Part shown: positions 52,635-61,400 of the stretch, piece by piece
Layout of the letters: each line of letters starts with the position of its first letter
Numbering within the stretch: the first letter of the stretch is position 1
Source: Thermus caldifontis
GTDB lineage: Bacteria > Deinococcota > Deinococci > Deinococcales > Thermaceae
Assembly: GCF_003336745.1 (NCBI RefSeq)
Contig: NZ_QGMX01000002.1
Coordinates: 186,001-250,000, forward strand
Reading direction: 5' to 3'
Length of the DNA stretch: 64,000 bases
The notes under the pieces: model-generated
Seen by the model: the letters and a program-made list of their open reading frames with translations, nothing else
Databases searched by the model: none
What the model was told of the DNA's origin: nothing
Made by a program: the position numbers and the translations under genes

Positions 52635-53017
52635 GGGAGGAGGCTTAGGGGCACTTCCCTACCCTCCGGAAGGAGGAAGGCCCTGACCCCATCGGTGCCG
52701 AAGATCACGTAGGGCACCCGCCAGCGGGCCTCGCGAATGTCGGTGGGGCTAGGGAAAGCGGGCCCCGTGGGGTGGGAGTGGTAGATGGCCAGGAGGGCCA
52801 GGCCCTCCCTTTCCAACTCCTTCAAGGCCCGAAGCAGGGCCAAAGGCTCCGCCAAATACCCCGTCAAGGGCTCAGGGTGGACGTTGGGCAGGGGGACCAC
52901 CCGTTCCACCTCCCGCCTGCCCGCCCACAGCCCCACCCCCTCCCTGGGCACCTCCTTATCCAGGTGGGTGCGGGTTTCCGCAAGAAGCCTCCTGGGCACG
53001 TAGAGCACTTGGGACAA
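52631..53017 (-). CDS. JAMM/Mov34-family metallopeptidase-like protein
   Basis: A 128-residue protein with the JAMM zinc motif IYHSHPTGPAFPSPTD (HxH...S..D), a glutamate in the first strand region (REGVGLW is close to the usual ExxG), and a total length typical of stand-alone bacterial JAMM proteins. Such enzymes cleave ubiquitin-like or sulfur-carrier fusions. TTG start at 53017 with AAGGAGGGGG 4-5 nt upstream. Confidence 0.88.
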   Translation of the reverse strand: MSQVLYVPRRLLAETRTHLDKEVPREGVGLWAGRREVERVVPLPNVHPEPLTGYLAEPLALLRALKELEREGLALLAIYHSHPTGPAFPSPTDIREARWRVPYVIFGTDGVRAFLLPEGREVPLSLLP

Positions 53018-53033
53018 TCGCCCCCTCCTTAGG

Positions 53034-53041
53034 CCTATACT
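53034..53041. promoter_or_regulatory. Shared -10 core for the JAMM and EF-G-2 genes
   Basis: CCTATACT reads TATAGG on the minus strand (towards TTG 53017) and TATACT on the plus strand (towards ATG 53065, which has GAAGGAGGG). Confidence 0.55.
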
Positions 53042-53064
53042 ATGGGCACCAAGAAGGAGGGAAG

Positions 53065-55062
53065 ATGATCCCAGGAACCTCTCCCATCCGAACCGTGGCC
53101 CTGGTGGGCCATGCGGGAAGCGGCAAAACCACCTTGACCGAGGCCCTTCTTTTCCGAACCGGCGCCAAGGAGCGCATGGGCCGGGTGGAGGACGGCACCA
53201 CCACCACCGACTACACCCCCGAGGCCAAGCTCCACCGCACCACGGTGCGCACCGGGGTGGCCCCCCTAAAGTACAAGGGCCACCGCATCTTCCTCTTGGA
53301 CGCCCCCGGCTACGGGGATTTCGTGGGGGAGATACGGGGGGCTTTGGAGGCTGCAGATGCCGCCTTGGTGACGGTTTCTGCGGAAAACGGGGTGCAGGTG
53401 GGCACGGAAAGGGCCTGGACCGTGGCGGAGCGGCTGGGTCTAGCCCGCATGGTGGTGGTCACCAAGCTGGACAAGGGCGGGGATTACTACGCCCTTTTGC
53501 AGGACCTCCGGGCCACCTTAGGCCACATCCTGCCCATTGACCTTCCCCTCTTGGAAGGGGGGCGCTGGGTGGGCCTTATCGATGTCTTCCACGGTAAGGC
53601 CTACCGGTACGAGAAGGGGCAGGAGGTGGAGGTACCCGTGCCCGAGGAGGAACAGGAACGGGCCGAGCGCTTCCGCCAGGAGGTCCTCGAGGCCATCGTG
53701 GAGACCGACGAGACCCTTTTGGAAAAGTACCTGGAGGGGGAGGAGGTGACCGGGGAGGCCCTGGAAAGGGCCTTCCACGAGGCGGTGCGCAAGGGCCTCC
53801 TCTATCCCGTGGCCCTGGCCTCGGGCACGGAAGGCATCGGGGTCCTACCCCTTTTGGACCTGGTCCTGGAGGCCCTCCCTTCCCCGGAGGAACGCTTTGG
53901 AAACGGCCCCGCCCTAGCCAAGGTCTTTAAGGTCCAGGTGGACCCCTTCATGGGCCAGGTGGCCTACGTGCGCCTCTACCGGGGAAGGCTAAGGCCCGGG
54001 GACGCCTTGCAAAGCGAGGCGGGCCCCATCCGCCTTCCCCATCTCTACGTGCCCATGGGCAAGGACCTTCTGGAGGTGGAAGAGGCGGAAGGGGGGTATA
54101 TCCTGGGCCTCCCTAAGGCGGAAAACCTCCACCGGGGCATGGTGCTTTGGCAAGGGGAAAGGCCGGAAAGCGAGGCGGTGCCCTTCGCCCGTTTACCTGA
54201 GCCCAACGTGCCCGTGGCCATCCGGCCCAAGGGCAAGACGGACGAGGCCAAGCTGGGAGAGGCTTTGCGGAAACTGCTGGAGGAGGACCCCAGCTTAAGG
54301 CTTGAGCGCCAGGAGGAAACCGGGGAGCTCCTCCTTTGGGGACACGGGGAGCTCCACCTCACCACCGCCAAGGAGCGCCTGGCCGACTACGGGGTGGAGG
54401 TGGAGTTCTCCGTGCCCAAGGTGCCCTACCGGGAAACCATCCGCAAGGTGGCCGAGGGGCAGGGCAAGTACAAGAAGCAGACCGGGGGGCACGGCCAGTA
54501 CGGGGACGTGTGGCTCAGGCTGGAGCCTGCCCCCGAGTACACCTTTGAGTGGCGCATCACCGGGGGGGTGATCCCCAGCAAGTACCAGGAGGCCATTGAG
54601 GAGGGGATCCTCGAGGCCGCCAAGAAGGGGGTTCTGGCGGGCTACCCGGTGATGGGCTTCAAGGCCATCGTGTATAACGGCTCCTACCACGAGGTGGACT
54701 CCTCCGACCTCGCCTTCCAGATCGCCGCCAGCATGGCCTTCAAGAAGGTGATGGAGCTGGCTAGCCCCGTTCTCCTGGAACCCATCTACCAGATCAAGGT
54801 GATCGCCCCCCAGGAGCGGGTGGGGGATATCCTCTCCGACCTTCAGGCAAGGCGGGGGCGGATCCTGGGCATGGAACAGGAGGGGGCCCTGGCGGCGGTG
54901 AGGGCCGAGGTGCCCCTGGCCGAGGTCCTGGAGTACTACAAGGCCTTGCCCAGCCTCACCGGGGGAGCGGGGGCCTACACCCTGGAGTTCAGCCACTACG
55001 CCGAGGTCCCCCCTCACCTGGCCCAGAAGGTGATCCAGGAGCGCAAGGCCGTGGAGGAATGA
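53065..55062 (+). CDS. Elongation factor G-like GTPase (EF-G-2)
   Basis: A 665-residue five-domain translational GTPase: G1 GHAGSGKTT (15-23), G3 LDAPGYGD, G4 TKLDKGGD, and domain IV with QTGGHGQYGDV and GSYHEVDSSDLAF. It lacks parts of the canonical EF-G G' region and resembles EF-G-2 of T. thermophilus, whose role beside the main EF-G is unclear. The main fusA is not in this window. Confidence 0.92.
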   Translation: MIPGTSPIRTVALVGHAGSGKTTLTEALLFRTGAKERMGRVEDGTTTTDYTPEAKLHRTTVRTGVAPLKYKGHRIFLLDAPGYGDFVGEIRGALEAADAALVTVSAENGVQVGTERAWTVAERLGLARMVVVTKLDKGGDYYALLQDLRATLGHILPIDLPLLEGGRWVGLIDVFHGKAYRYEKGQEVEVPVPEEEQERAERFRQEVLEAIVETDETLLEKYLEGEEVTGEALERAFHEAVRKGLLYPVALASGTEGIGVLPLLDLVLEALPSPEERFGNGPALAKVFKVQVDPFMGQVAYVRLYRGRLRPGDALQSEAGPIRLPHLYVPMGKDLLEVEEAEGGYILGLPKAENLHRGMVLWQGERPESEAVPFARLPEPNVPVAIRPKGKTDEAKLGEALRKLLEEDPSLRLERQEETGELLLWGHGELHLTTAKERLADYGVEVEFSVPKVPYRETIRKVAEGQGKYKKQTGGHGQYGDVWLRLEPAPEYTFEWRITGGVIPSKYQEAIEEGILEAAKKGVLAGYPVMGFKAIVYNGSYHEVDSSDLAFQIAASMAFKKVMELASPVLLEPIYQIKVIAPQERVGDILSDLQARRGRILGMEQEGALAAVRAEVPLAEVLEYYKALPSLTGGAGAYTLEFSHYAEVPPHLAQKVIQERKAVEE

Positions 55063-55077
55063 GGAGGCCATAGGGCA

Positions 55078-55980
55078 GTGGAAGAACTCCCGGCCATCTC
55101 CCGACTGAAGGAGGCGCTCAGCCAGGTTCTCTTCGGCCAGGAGGAGGTGATCGAGGCCCTCCTGGCCACGGTCCTGGCCCGGGGGCACACCCTCATGGAG
55201 GGGGTGCCGGGCTTAGGGAAGACCCTCCTGGCCGAAGGCTTCGCCAGGGGAAGCGGCCTCAGCTACAAGCGCATCCAGTTCACCCCCGACCTCCTCCCCC
55301 AGGACCTCACGGGAAGCGAGGTGTTTCGCGAGGGTCAGTTCGCCTTCGTCAAGGGTCCCCTCTTCGCCCAGGTGGTCCTGGCGGACGAGATCAACCGGGC
55401 CCCGCCCAAGGTGCAGTCGGCCCTCCTCGAGGCCATGCAGGAACGGGCGGTGACCATAGGAGGGGTCCGCTACCCCCTGCCCGAGCCCTTCTTCGTGGTG
55501 GCCACGCAAAACCCTTTGGAGCTCGAGGGCACCTACCCCCTCCCTGAGGCCCAGCTGGACCGCTTCACCGCCAAAATCCCCTTCCGCCCCCCCAGGCGGG
55601 AGATCTGGCTCAGGATCCTGACGGAAGAACCCCATCTCCCCGAACCCCTGCCCGTGGACTTCCTAAAAGCACAAAAGGAGGCCCAAGCGGTGCGGGTGGC
55701 CAAGGAAGCCCTGGAGGCCATCACCCACGTGGCCTTCCTGAGCGGGGAGGATGGCCGCCTGCGCATGGGCCTCTCCCCCCGGGGGGCCAAGGCCTGGCTG
55801 GCCCTGGCCCGGGCCTTGGCCTACCTCAGGGGCAAGCCCCTGGTGGACTGGAAGGAGCTTAAGGATGCCGCCTTTTTGGCCCTTCCCCACCGGCTTTTCC
55901 TCACGGAGGAGGCCCTTTACGAGGGGGAAAGTTCCGAGGAAATCCTAAAGCAGCTTCTCAAAAAGGGGGGCATTCCTTAA
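55078..55980 (+). CDS. MoxR-family AAA+ ATPase
   Basis: A 300-residue ATPase: Walker A EGVPGLGKTLLA, FTPDLLPQDLTGSEVF, Walker B VVLADEINRAPPKVQSALLEAMQE, sensor VVATQNPLELEGTYPLPEAQLDRF. MoxR ATPases act as chaperones for metal-cofactor or VWA-domain proteins; no VWA gene lies nearby. The GTG start 55078 lies 15 nt after the EF-G-2 stop, with AGGAGG about 10 nt upstream. Confidence 0.92.
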   Translation: MEELPAISRLKEALSQVLFGQEEVIEALLATVLARGHTLMEGVPGLGKTLLAEGFARGSGLSYKRIQFTPDLLPQDLTGSEVFREGQFAFVKGPLFAQVVLADEINRAPPKVQSALLEAMQERAVTIGGVRYPLPEPFFVVATQNPLELEGTYPLPEAQLDRFTAKIPFRPPRREIWLRILTEEPHLPEPLPVDFLKAQKEAQAVRVAKEALEAITHVAFLSGEDGRLRMGLSPRGAKAWLALARALAYLRGKPLVDWKELKDAAFLALPHRLFLTEEALYEGESSEEILKQLLKKGGIP

Positions 55981-55995
55981 GAAAGGAGGAAGGGT

Positions 55996-58389
55996 ATGCG
56001 CTGGATACGGTTTTTCCACCAGGTGGGCCTCGAGGATGTTCCCTTGGTGGGGGGCAAGAACGCCTCCTTGGGGGAGATGATCCGGGAGCTTGCCCCCTTG
56101 GGGGTGAAGGTGCCCGGGGGGTTTGCCACCACCAGCGAGGCCTACGGGTACTTCCTCAAGGCCAATGGCCTCGAGGAGGCCATCCGCCAGGAACTAAGAA
56201 ATCTGGACCCCGACGACCCCCTGGCCTTGCAAAGGGCCAGCCGCCGCCTAAGGAACCTGATCCTGAAAGGGGCATATCCGAAGGACCTGGAGGAGGAGAT
56301 CCGCCTGGTCTACCGAAAGCTCTCTGAGGAGGCTGGGGAAGAGGCCCTCCCCGTGGCCGTGCGCAGTAGCGCCACCGCCGAGGACCTCCCCACCGCCAGC
56401 TTCGCCGGACAACAGGAAAGCTACCTCTACGTGCAAGGGGAAGAAGACCTCCTCCTCCACGTGAAACGGGCCATGGCCAGCCTCTTCACCGCCCGGGCCA
56501 TCAGCTACCGGGCCCACATGGGCTTTGACCACCTGAAGGTGGCCCTATCCGTGGGGGTCCAGCGCATGGTGCGGGCGGACACCGGCTCAAGCGGGGTGAT
56601 CTTCACCCTGGACCCCGACACCGGGCACCGGGGCTTTGTCTACATCACCGCCATCTACGGCCTTGGGGAAAACATCGTCCAGGGGCGGGTGGGGCCCGAC
56701 GCCTACTACGTGCACAAGGAAACCCTGAAGGCGGGCTACCGGGCCCTGGTGCACAAAAAGCTGGGCCCCAAGGAACTCACCCTGGCCCTTGACCCTAGGG
56801 AAGGACGCCTCAGAAACCGCCCCACTCCCCCCTATCTTCGCAAGCAGTTTGCCCTTTCCGACCAGGAGGCCCTCCTCCTGGCCGACTGGTCCATCCGGAT
56901 TGAGGAGCATTACAGCCGGAAGCGGGGGGTTCCCACCCCCATGGACATCGAGTGGGCCAAGGACGGGCCCACGGGGGAGCTTTTCATCCTGCAAGCCCGC
57001 CCCGAAACCGTCCACTCGCAAAAGGCCCCGGTGCTCCGCATCTACCGCCTTTTGCAAAGGGGCGAGGTCCTGGCCGAGGGCCTGGCGGTGGGCGAGGCCA
57101 TCGCCACGGGAAGGGCCCGGGTGCTCAAAGACCCCAAGGAGATGGATCGCTTTCAGGAAGGGGAGGTCCTGGTCACGGAGACCACCAACCCCGACTGGGA
57201 GCCCATCATGAAGCGGGCCTCGGCCATCGTCACCGAGCGGGGTGGGCGCACCTCCCATGCCGCCATCGTGGCCCGGGAGCTGGGGGTACCGGCGGTGGTG
57301 GGGGCCTTGGGAGCCACCCGGCTCATCCCCGAAGGGGAGGTGATCACGGTGTCCTGCGCCGAGGGGGAGGTGGGGCGCATCTACCGGGGGGCCCTGCCCT
57401 TTGCGGTGGAGGAGGTCCGGCCCGAAACCCTTCCCCAAACCCGCACCCGGATCATGGTGAATGTGGGGACTCCGGAGGAGGCCCTCAGGGTAAGCCTCCT
57501 ACCCACGGATGGGGTGGGGCTTTTGCGCATGGAGTTCGTCTTTGCCAGCCACGTGCGCATCCACCCCTTGGCCCTTACGCGGTTTGCCACCCTGCCCAAG
57601 GAGGTCCAGCGCCAGGTGGAGGAGCTCACCGAGGCTTACCCCGACAAACGGGCCTACTTCGTGGACACCCTGGCCCAGGGGATTGGCCTCATCGCCGCCG
57701 CCTTTTACCCCAGGCCTGTAATCCTCCGCTTCTCCGACTTCAAGACCAACGAGTACGCCCGCCTCCTCGGGGGGCACCTCTTTGAGCCCAAGGAGGAAAA
57801 CCCCATGCTGGGCTGGCGGGGGGCAAGCCGCTACTACCACCCCGACTACAAGGAGGGGTTCCTCCTCGAGGTGCAGGCGGTGAGGAAGGTGCGGGAGGAG
57901 ATGGGCCTGAAGAACCTCATGGTGATGGTGCCCTTCTGCCGCACCCCAGAGGAGGGGGCCAGGGTCTTGGAGGCGATGGCGGAAGGGGGCTTGAGGCGGG
58001 AAGAGGGCCTGGAGGTCTATGTGATGGCGGAGATCCCCTCCAACATCCTCGAGGCCGAGGCCTTTGCCGAGCTTTTTGACGGGTTTTCCATCGGTTCCAA
58101 CGACCTCACCCAGCTGGCCCTGGGCCTGGACCGGGATTCGGAAAGGGTGGCCTGGCTCTTTGACGAAAGGCGGGAAACGGTCAAGGCCCTCTGCGCCATG
58201 CTTTTGGAAAAAGCCCACGCCAAGGGGAAGAAGGTGGGAATCTGCGGCCAAGGGCCTTCCGACTACCCCGAGTTCGCCGCCTTCCTGGTGGAAAGGGGGA
58301 TCGACTCCCTAAGCCTCAACCCCGATGCCCTCCTGCGCACGGTGAAGAAGGTGGCGGAGATGGAAGCGGCCCTAGGCCCAGGCTCCTGA
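55996..58389 (+). CDS. ppsA: Phosphoenolpyruvate synthase
   Basis: A 797-residue enzyme: N-terminal ATP-grasp domain (VGGKNASLGEMI, VRSSATAEDLPTASFAGQQES), phosphohistidine domain RGGRTSHAAIVARELGVPAVVG, and a C-terminal PEP/pyruvate barrel (FSIGSNDLTQLALGLDRDS, CGQGPSDYPEF). It makes PEP from pyruvate and ATP for gluconeogenesis. GGAGG precedes the ATG. Full length. Confidence 0.97.
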   Translation: MRWIRFFHQVGLEDVPLVGGKNASLGEMIRELAPLGVKVPGGFATTSEAYGYFLKANGLEEAIRQELRNLDPDDPLALQRASRRLRNLILKGAYPKDLEEEIRLVYRKLSEEAGEEALPVAVRSSATAEDLPTASFAGQQESYLYVQGEEDLLLHVKRAMASLFTARAISYRAHMGFDHLKVALSVGVQRMVRADTGSSGVIFTLDPDTGHRGFVYITAIYGLGENIVQGRVGPDAYYVHKETLKAGYRALVHKKLGPKELTLALDPREGRLRNRPTPPYLRKQFALSDQEALLLADWSIRIEEHYSRKRGVPTPMDIEWAKDGPTGELFILQARPETVHSQKAPVLRIYRLLQRGEVLAEGLAVGEAIATGRARVLKDPKEMDRFQEGEVLVTETTNPDWEPIMKRASAIVTERGGRTSHAAIVARELGVPAVVGALGATRLIPEGEVITVSCAEGEVGRIYRGALPFAVEEVRPETLPQTRTRIMVNVGTPEEALRVSLLPTDGVGLLRMEFVFASHVRIHPLALTRFATLPKEVQRQVEELTEAYPDKRAYFVDTLAQGIGLIAAAFYPRPVILRFSDFKTNEYARLLGGHLFEPKEENPMLGWRGASRYYHPDYKEGFLLEVQAVRKVREEMGLKNLMVMVPFCRTPEEGARVLEAMAEGGLRREEGLEVYVMAEIPSNILEAEAFAELFDGFSIGSNDLTQLALGLDRDSERVAWLFDERRETVKALCAMLLEKAHAKGKKVGICGQGPSDYPEFAAFLVERGIDSLSLNPDALLRTVKKVAEMEAALGPGS

Positions 58390-58414
58390 GGCCCGATTTG
58401 GGGTACCCTGGGGC

Positions 58415-59032
58415 ATGGTCCGCGAACCCTTTAACGCCTTGAGCCATGCCCTGGGGGTGCCCTTGGCCCTCTTGGGAAGCGGTCTTCTCCTCCTCCTTGC
58501 CCCCAGGGAGGTTTGGCCCGCCCTCCTCATCTTCGGGCTCACCATGGCCTTCATGTTCGGCGCCAGCACCCTTTACCACGCCTTACAGGTGGGGGATCGG
58601 GCCCTGGCCTGGCTCAGGCGGCTGGACCATGCGGCCATTTTCCTCTTCATCGCCGGAAGCTACACCCCCTTTCTGGTGGAGGGCCTGCAGGAAAGCTGGA
58701 AGCCCTTTGCCCTGGGCCTGGTGTGGGACTTGGCCCTCCTGGGGGTGGGCTTCCGCCTCTTCTTTCTTAGGGCGCCCCGTTGGCTTTATACCCTGGCCTA
58801 CCTGGCCCTGGGATGGCTTTCCGTCATCTTTCTCCCCAAGCTCCACCTGCCCTTTTCCACCTTCGGCCTCATGGCCATCTCCGGGGCCTTCTACACCCTG
58901 GGCGCCTGGGTCTACGCCAGAAGGAAGCCCGACCCCTGGCCGGGAAAAGTGGGGTTCCACGGACTTTGGCACCTCCTGGTCCTCCTGGGAAGCCTTTTCA
59001 TGTATCTGGCGGTTCTAAGCCTGTACACCTAG
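58415..59032 (+). CDS. Hemolysin III / YqfA-type membrane protein
   Basis: A 205-residue protein with seven hydrophobic segments and the HlyIII/PAQR motifs: NALSHALGV, FGASTLYHAL, LDHAAIFLFIAGSYTPF and GLWHLLVLLGS, which supply the zinc-site histidines. The function in bacteria is uncertain, despite the name. TACCCT lies 5 nt before the ATG. Confidence 0.93.
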   Translation: MVREPFNALSHALGVPLALLGSGLLLLLAPREVWPALLIFGLTMAFMFGASTLYHALQVGDRALAWLRRLDHAAIFLFIAGSYTPFLVEGLQESWKPFALGLVWDLALLGVGFRLFFLRAPRWLYTLAYLALGWLSVIFLPKLHLPFSTFGLMAISGAFYTLGAWVYARRKPDPWPGKVGFHGLWHLLVLLGSLFMYLAVLSLYT

Positions 59033-59048
59033 CTTTCTCATGAGAAAG
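59033..59048. promoter_or_regulatory. 16-bp perfect palindrome upstream of the response regulator
   Basis: CTTTCTCATGAGAAAG, ending 4 bp before the -10 box TATCCT (59053-59058). It occupies the spacer and -35 region of the promoter and could be an operator, perhaps for autoregulation. Confidence 0.55.
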
Positions 59049-59065
59049 TGAGTATCCTGAGGGGT

Positions 59066-59740
59066 ATGGAACCCCCTCTAATCCTGATCGTGGAAGACGA
59101 GAAGGACATCGCCCGTTTCATTGAGCTGGAACTCCAGGCTGAGGGCTACCGCACCGAGGTGGCCTACGACGGCATCACCGGGCTTTCCCGCTTCCGGGAG
59201 GTGAACCCCAACCTGGTGATCCTGGACCTAATGCTTCCCGTCATGGACGGGATTGAGGTGGCCAAGCGCATCCGCAAGACCTCCAACGTACCCATTCTCA
59301 TCCTCACCGCCAAGGACCGCGTGGAGGACAAGGTGGAGGGCCTGGACGCTGGGGCCGATGACTACCTGGTGAAGCCCTTTTCCATTGAGGAGCTTCTCGC
59401 CCGGGTGCGGGCCCACCTGCGCCGGGTAAGCCCGGCCATCACCGGGGAGATCCGGGTGGCCGACCTCATCATCAACCTGGAAGGAAGGGAGGTCTTCCGC
59501 AGCGGAAGGCGCATAGAGCTTTCCAACAAGGAGTTTGAGCTCCTGGAACTCCTCGCCCGAAATCCGGGGAAGGTCTTCAGCCGCTACGAGATAGAGGAGA
59601 AGGTCTGGCCCGGCTACCAGGGAGGAAGCAACGTGGTGGACGTCTACATCGGCTACCTGCGCAAGAAGCTGGAAGCCGGGGGGGAAAGGCGCCTCATCCA
59701 CACGGTTCGGGGTGTGGGCTACGTGCTCCGCGAGGACTGA
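59066..59740 (+). CDS. OmpR-family response regulator
   Basis: A 224-residue regulator: [10 protein letters not shown], phospho-acceptor Asp54 in [19 protein letters not shown], then a winged-helix domain ending [14 protein letters not shown]. Its partner is the histidine kinase 120 nt downstream. ATG 59066 is 7 nt after TATCCT (leaderless type); an upstream in-frame start would lie within the promoter. Confidence 0.94.
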   Translation: MEPPLILIVEDEKDIARFIELELQAEGYRTEVAYDGITGLSRFREVNPNLVILDLMLPVMDGIEVAKRIRKTSNVPILILTAKDRVEDKVEGLDAGADDYLVKPFSIEELLARVRAHLRRVSPAITGEIRVADLIINLEGREVFRSGRRIELSNKEFELLELLARNPGKVFSRYEIEEKVWPGYQGGSNVVDVYIGYLRKKLEAGGERRLIHTVRGVGYVLRED

Positions 59741-59822
59741 TACGCCATCCGCCATGCCCTTGGCCAGCAGGACCCTGCCTAGCCTAGAGGGGGTTCGGAT
59801 GCCCTCCCCCCGCACCCCTTCG

Positions 59823-59862
59823 CCGGGGCCCCCACCCTGGCGAAGCCAGGGCGGGGTGGTAT
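59823..59862. repeat. Partial inverted copy C of the dispersed repeat
   Basis: In reverse complement, about 40 bp match the hairpin end of repeats A and B (ATACCACCCC...GGGGCCCCGG), with one substitution and one deleted base by eye. Its GGGGTGGTAT end supplies both the ribosome binding site-like GGTGG and the first bases of the histidine kinase start codon at 59861. Confidence 0.75.
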
Positions 59863-61267
59863 GACCCTCCGCTTCCGCATCACCCTCCTCACCGCAGGCC
59901 TCCTCCTGGTCACCCTCTTGGCCCTGGGGATTGCCTTGGAGGGTCTTTTACGAAACTTCCTCTACCGCTCCCTCCGCCAGGAGCTCCAGGAGGCCAGCAA
60001 CCAGGTGGTGCGCCTTCTGAACCTGGGCGGACAAGCCCTCTTGGAAGCAGGGCTTCCCGCAAACCTGTATGCGGAGCTGATCCTCCTCCCCGAGGAAAAC
60101 CCCGCCCTTCTGGCTCAGGAAGGTGGGATCAGCCTGCAAAAAAGCCCCGCCCTAGGAGCCCAGCGCCTCCTCCTAAAAGAGGCGGACTACCGCGCCCTTT
60201 TGCAGCGGGGCGAGGCCTGGGCCTACGCCGGGCTACCCCGGGAAGGACCCCCCCTCAGGCTTCTGGTCTATGCCCGACGGGTGGAGGTGAACCTGGGAGG
60301 AACCGTGTGGAAAGGAGCCCTCCTGGTGGGAAGGCCTGTGGAAAGCCTGGAGAGCACCCTCACCCAGTTCGCCCGCATCTATACGGGGACAGCGCTTCTC
60401 GTGCTCCTCCTCGCCATCCTCCTGGCCAGGAAGCTGGTGGCCCGGGCCCTGGAGCCCCTGGAGTGGGTGGCCAAGCGGGCCGAGGCCATCACCACCCGCC
60501 CCGAGCCCTTGCCGGAACCTGAAGGGCGGGATGAGGTGGCCACCCTGGTGCGGGCCCTGAATGGGATGCTCTCCCGGATGCAGGAGGCTTTCCTGGCCCA
60601 GGCCCGCTTCCTCCAGGATGCTTCCCATGAGCTCAGGACCCCCATCACCGCCATCCTGGGCCACGTGGGCTACCTTTTAAGGCGCACCCCCCTCACGGAA
60701 GCCCAAAGGGAAAGCCTCGAGGTGGTAAAGCGGGAGGCGGAGCGCATGGGGAAACTGGTTTCCGACCTCCTGGAGCTTTCCCAAAGCGGCACCTGGCGCA
60801 TGGAACCCGCCCCGGTGCGGGTGCTCGACCTCTTGGAGGAGGTGAAGGAGGAGTTCGCCAAGAGCTTTGAAGGGGAAATAGAAATCGAAGCCGCCCCGGA
60901 GCTTTGGGTGCAAGGCGACCCCGACCGGCTCCATCAGGTCCTGGCCAACCTCCTTTCCAACGCCATCAAAGCGGGGGCCCGGCACATCTGGCTCAGGGCC
61001 TTTGACCTGGGGGAAAAGGTGGTGGTCCGGGTGGAGGACGATGGGGAGGGCATCCCCAAGGAGCACCTTCCCCACCTTTTTGAGCGCTTCTACCGGGTGG
61101 ACAAGGCCCGGGACCGGGAGCGGGGGGGGTCGGGGCTGGGCCTGGCCATCGTGAAGGCCATCCTCGAGGCCCACGGGGGGGAGATCTGGGTGGAAAGCGA
61201 GGTGGGCAAAGGCACGGCCTTCAGCTTCTCCCTCCCTTCAGCCGCGCCACCGCCTCCTCCACGCTGA
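59861..61267 (+). CDS. Sensor histidine kinase
   Basis: A 468-residue kinase. TM helices lie at about 7-28 and 172-190, with an extracytoplasmic domain of about 140 residues between. HAMP follows (190-245), then the H-box QDASHELRTPITAILGH (His256), N-box LANLLSNAIKAG, VEDDGEGIP and GGSGLGLAIVKAIL. It pairs with the upstream regulator. The start codon lies at the edge of repeat copy C. The 3' end overlaps the convergent small gene by 47 nt. Confidence 0.93.
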   Translation: MTLRFRITLLTAGLLLVTLLALGIALEGLLRNFLYRSLRQELQEASNQVVRLLNLGGQALLEAGLPANLYAELILLPEENPALLAQEGGISLQKSPALGAQRLLLKEADYRALLQRGEAWAYAGLPREGPPLRLLVYARRVEVNLGGTVWKGALLVGRPVESLESTLTQFARIYTGTALLVLLLAILLARKLVARALEPLEWVAKRAEAITTRPEPLPEPEGRDEVATLVRALNGMLSRMQEAFLAQARFLQDASHELRTPITAILGHVGYLLRRTPLTEAQRESLEVVKREAERMGKLVSDLLELSQSGTWRMEPAPVRVLDLLEEVKEEFAKSFEGEIEIEAAPELWVQGDPDRLHQVLANLLSNAIKAGARHIWLRAFDLGEKVVVRVEDDGEGIPKEHLPHLFERFYRVDKARDRERGGSGLGLAIVKAILEAHGGEIWVESEVGKGTAFSFSLPSAAPPPPPR

Positions 61268-61400
61268 TCTCCCCCCGGCGCAAGGCCTCCAGAACCTTAA
61301 GCCTATCCTCCCCCTCCTCCTCCACCGCCTCGTAGCCCAAGGCCCTCAAGAGGGCATCCAGCCGGGCCCGCACCGTGGGGGGACCCAGGTGATCTCCCAT
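61221..61400 (-). CDS. Small 59-residue protein with SHOCT-like C-terminus
   Basis: Translating from ATG 61400 gives 59 residues, ending LEALRRGEISVEEAVARLKG plus three more. That end resembles the short oligomerisation-type helices (SHOCT-like) found on bacterial regulators. The rest is charged and helical. The start directly follows the TGA of the hemX-like gene (TGAATG), so translation is coupled and it belongs to the hem operon. It overlaps the convergent histidine kinase by 47 nt. Function unknown. Confidence 0.65.
   Translation of the reverse strand: MGDHLGPPTVRARLDALLRALGYEAVEEEGEDRLKVLEALRRGEISVEEAVARLKGGRS

Noticed and set aside
59754..59864. 36-residue plus-strand frame between regulator and kinase, ending in an ATGA overlap with the kinase
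   Set aside because: No promoter or ribosome binding site; the sequence is Pro/Arg-rich and half of it is the partial repeat. Probably chance.
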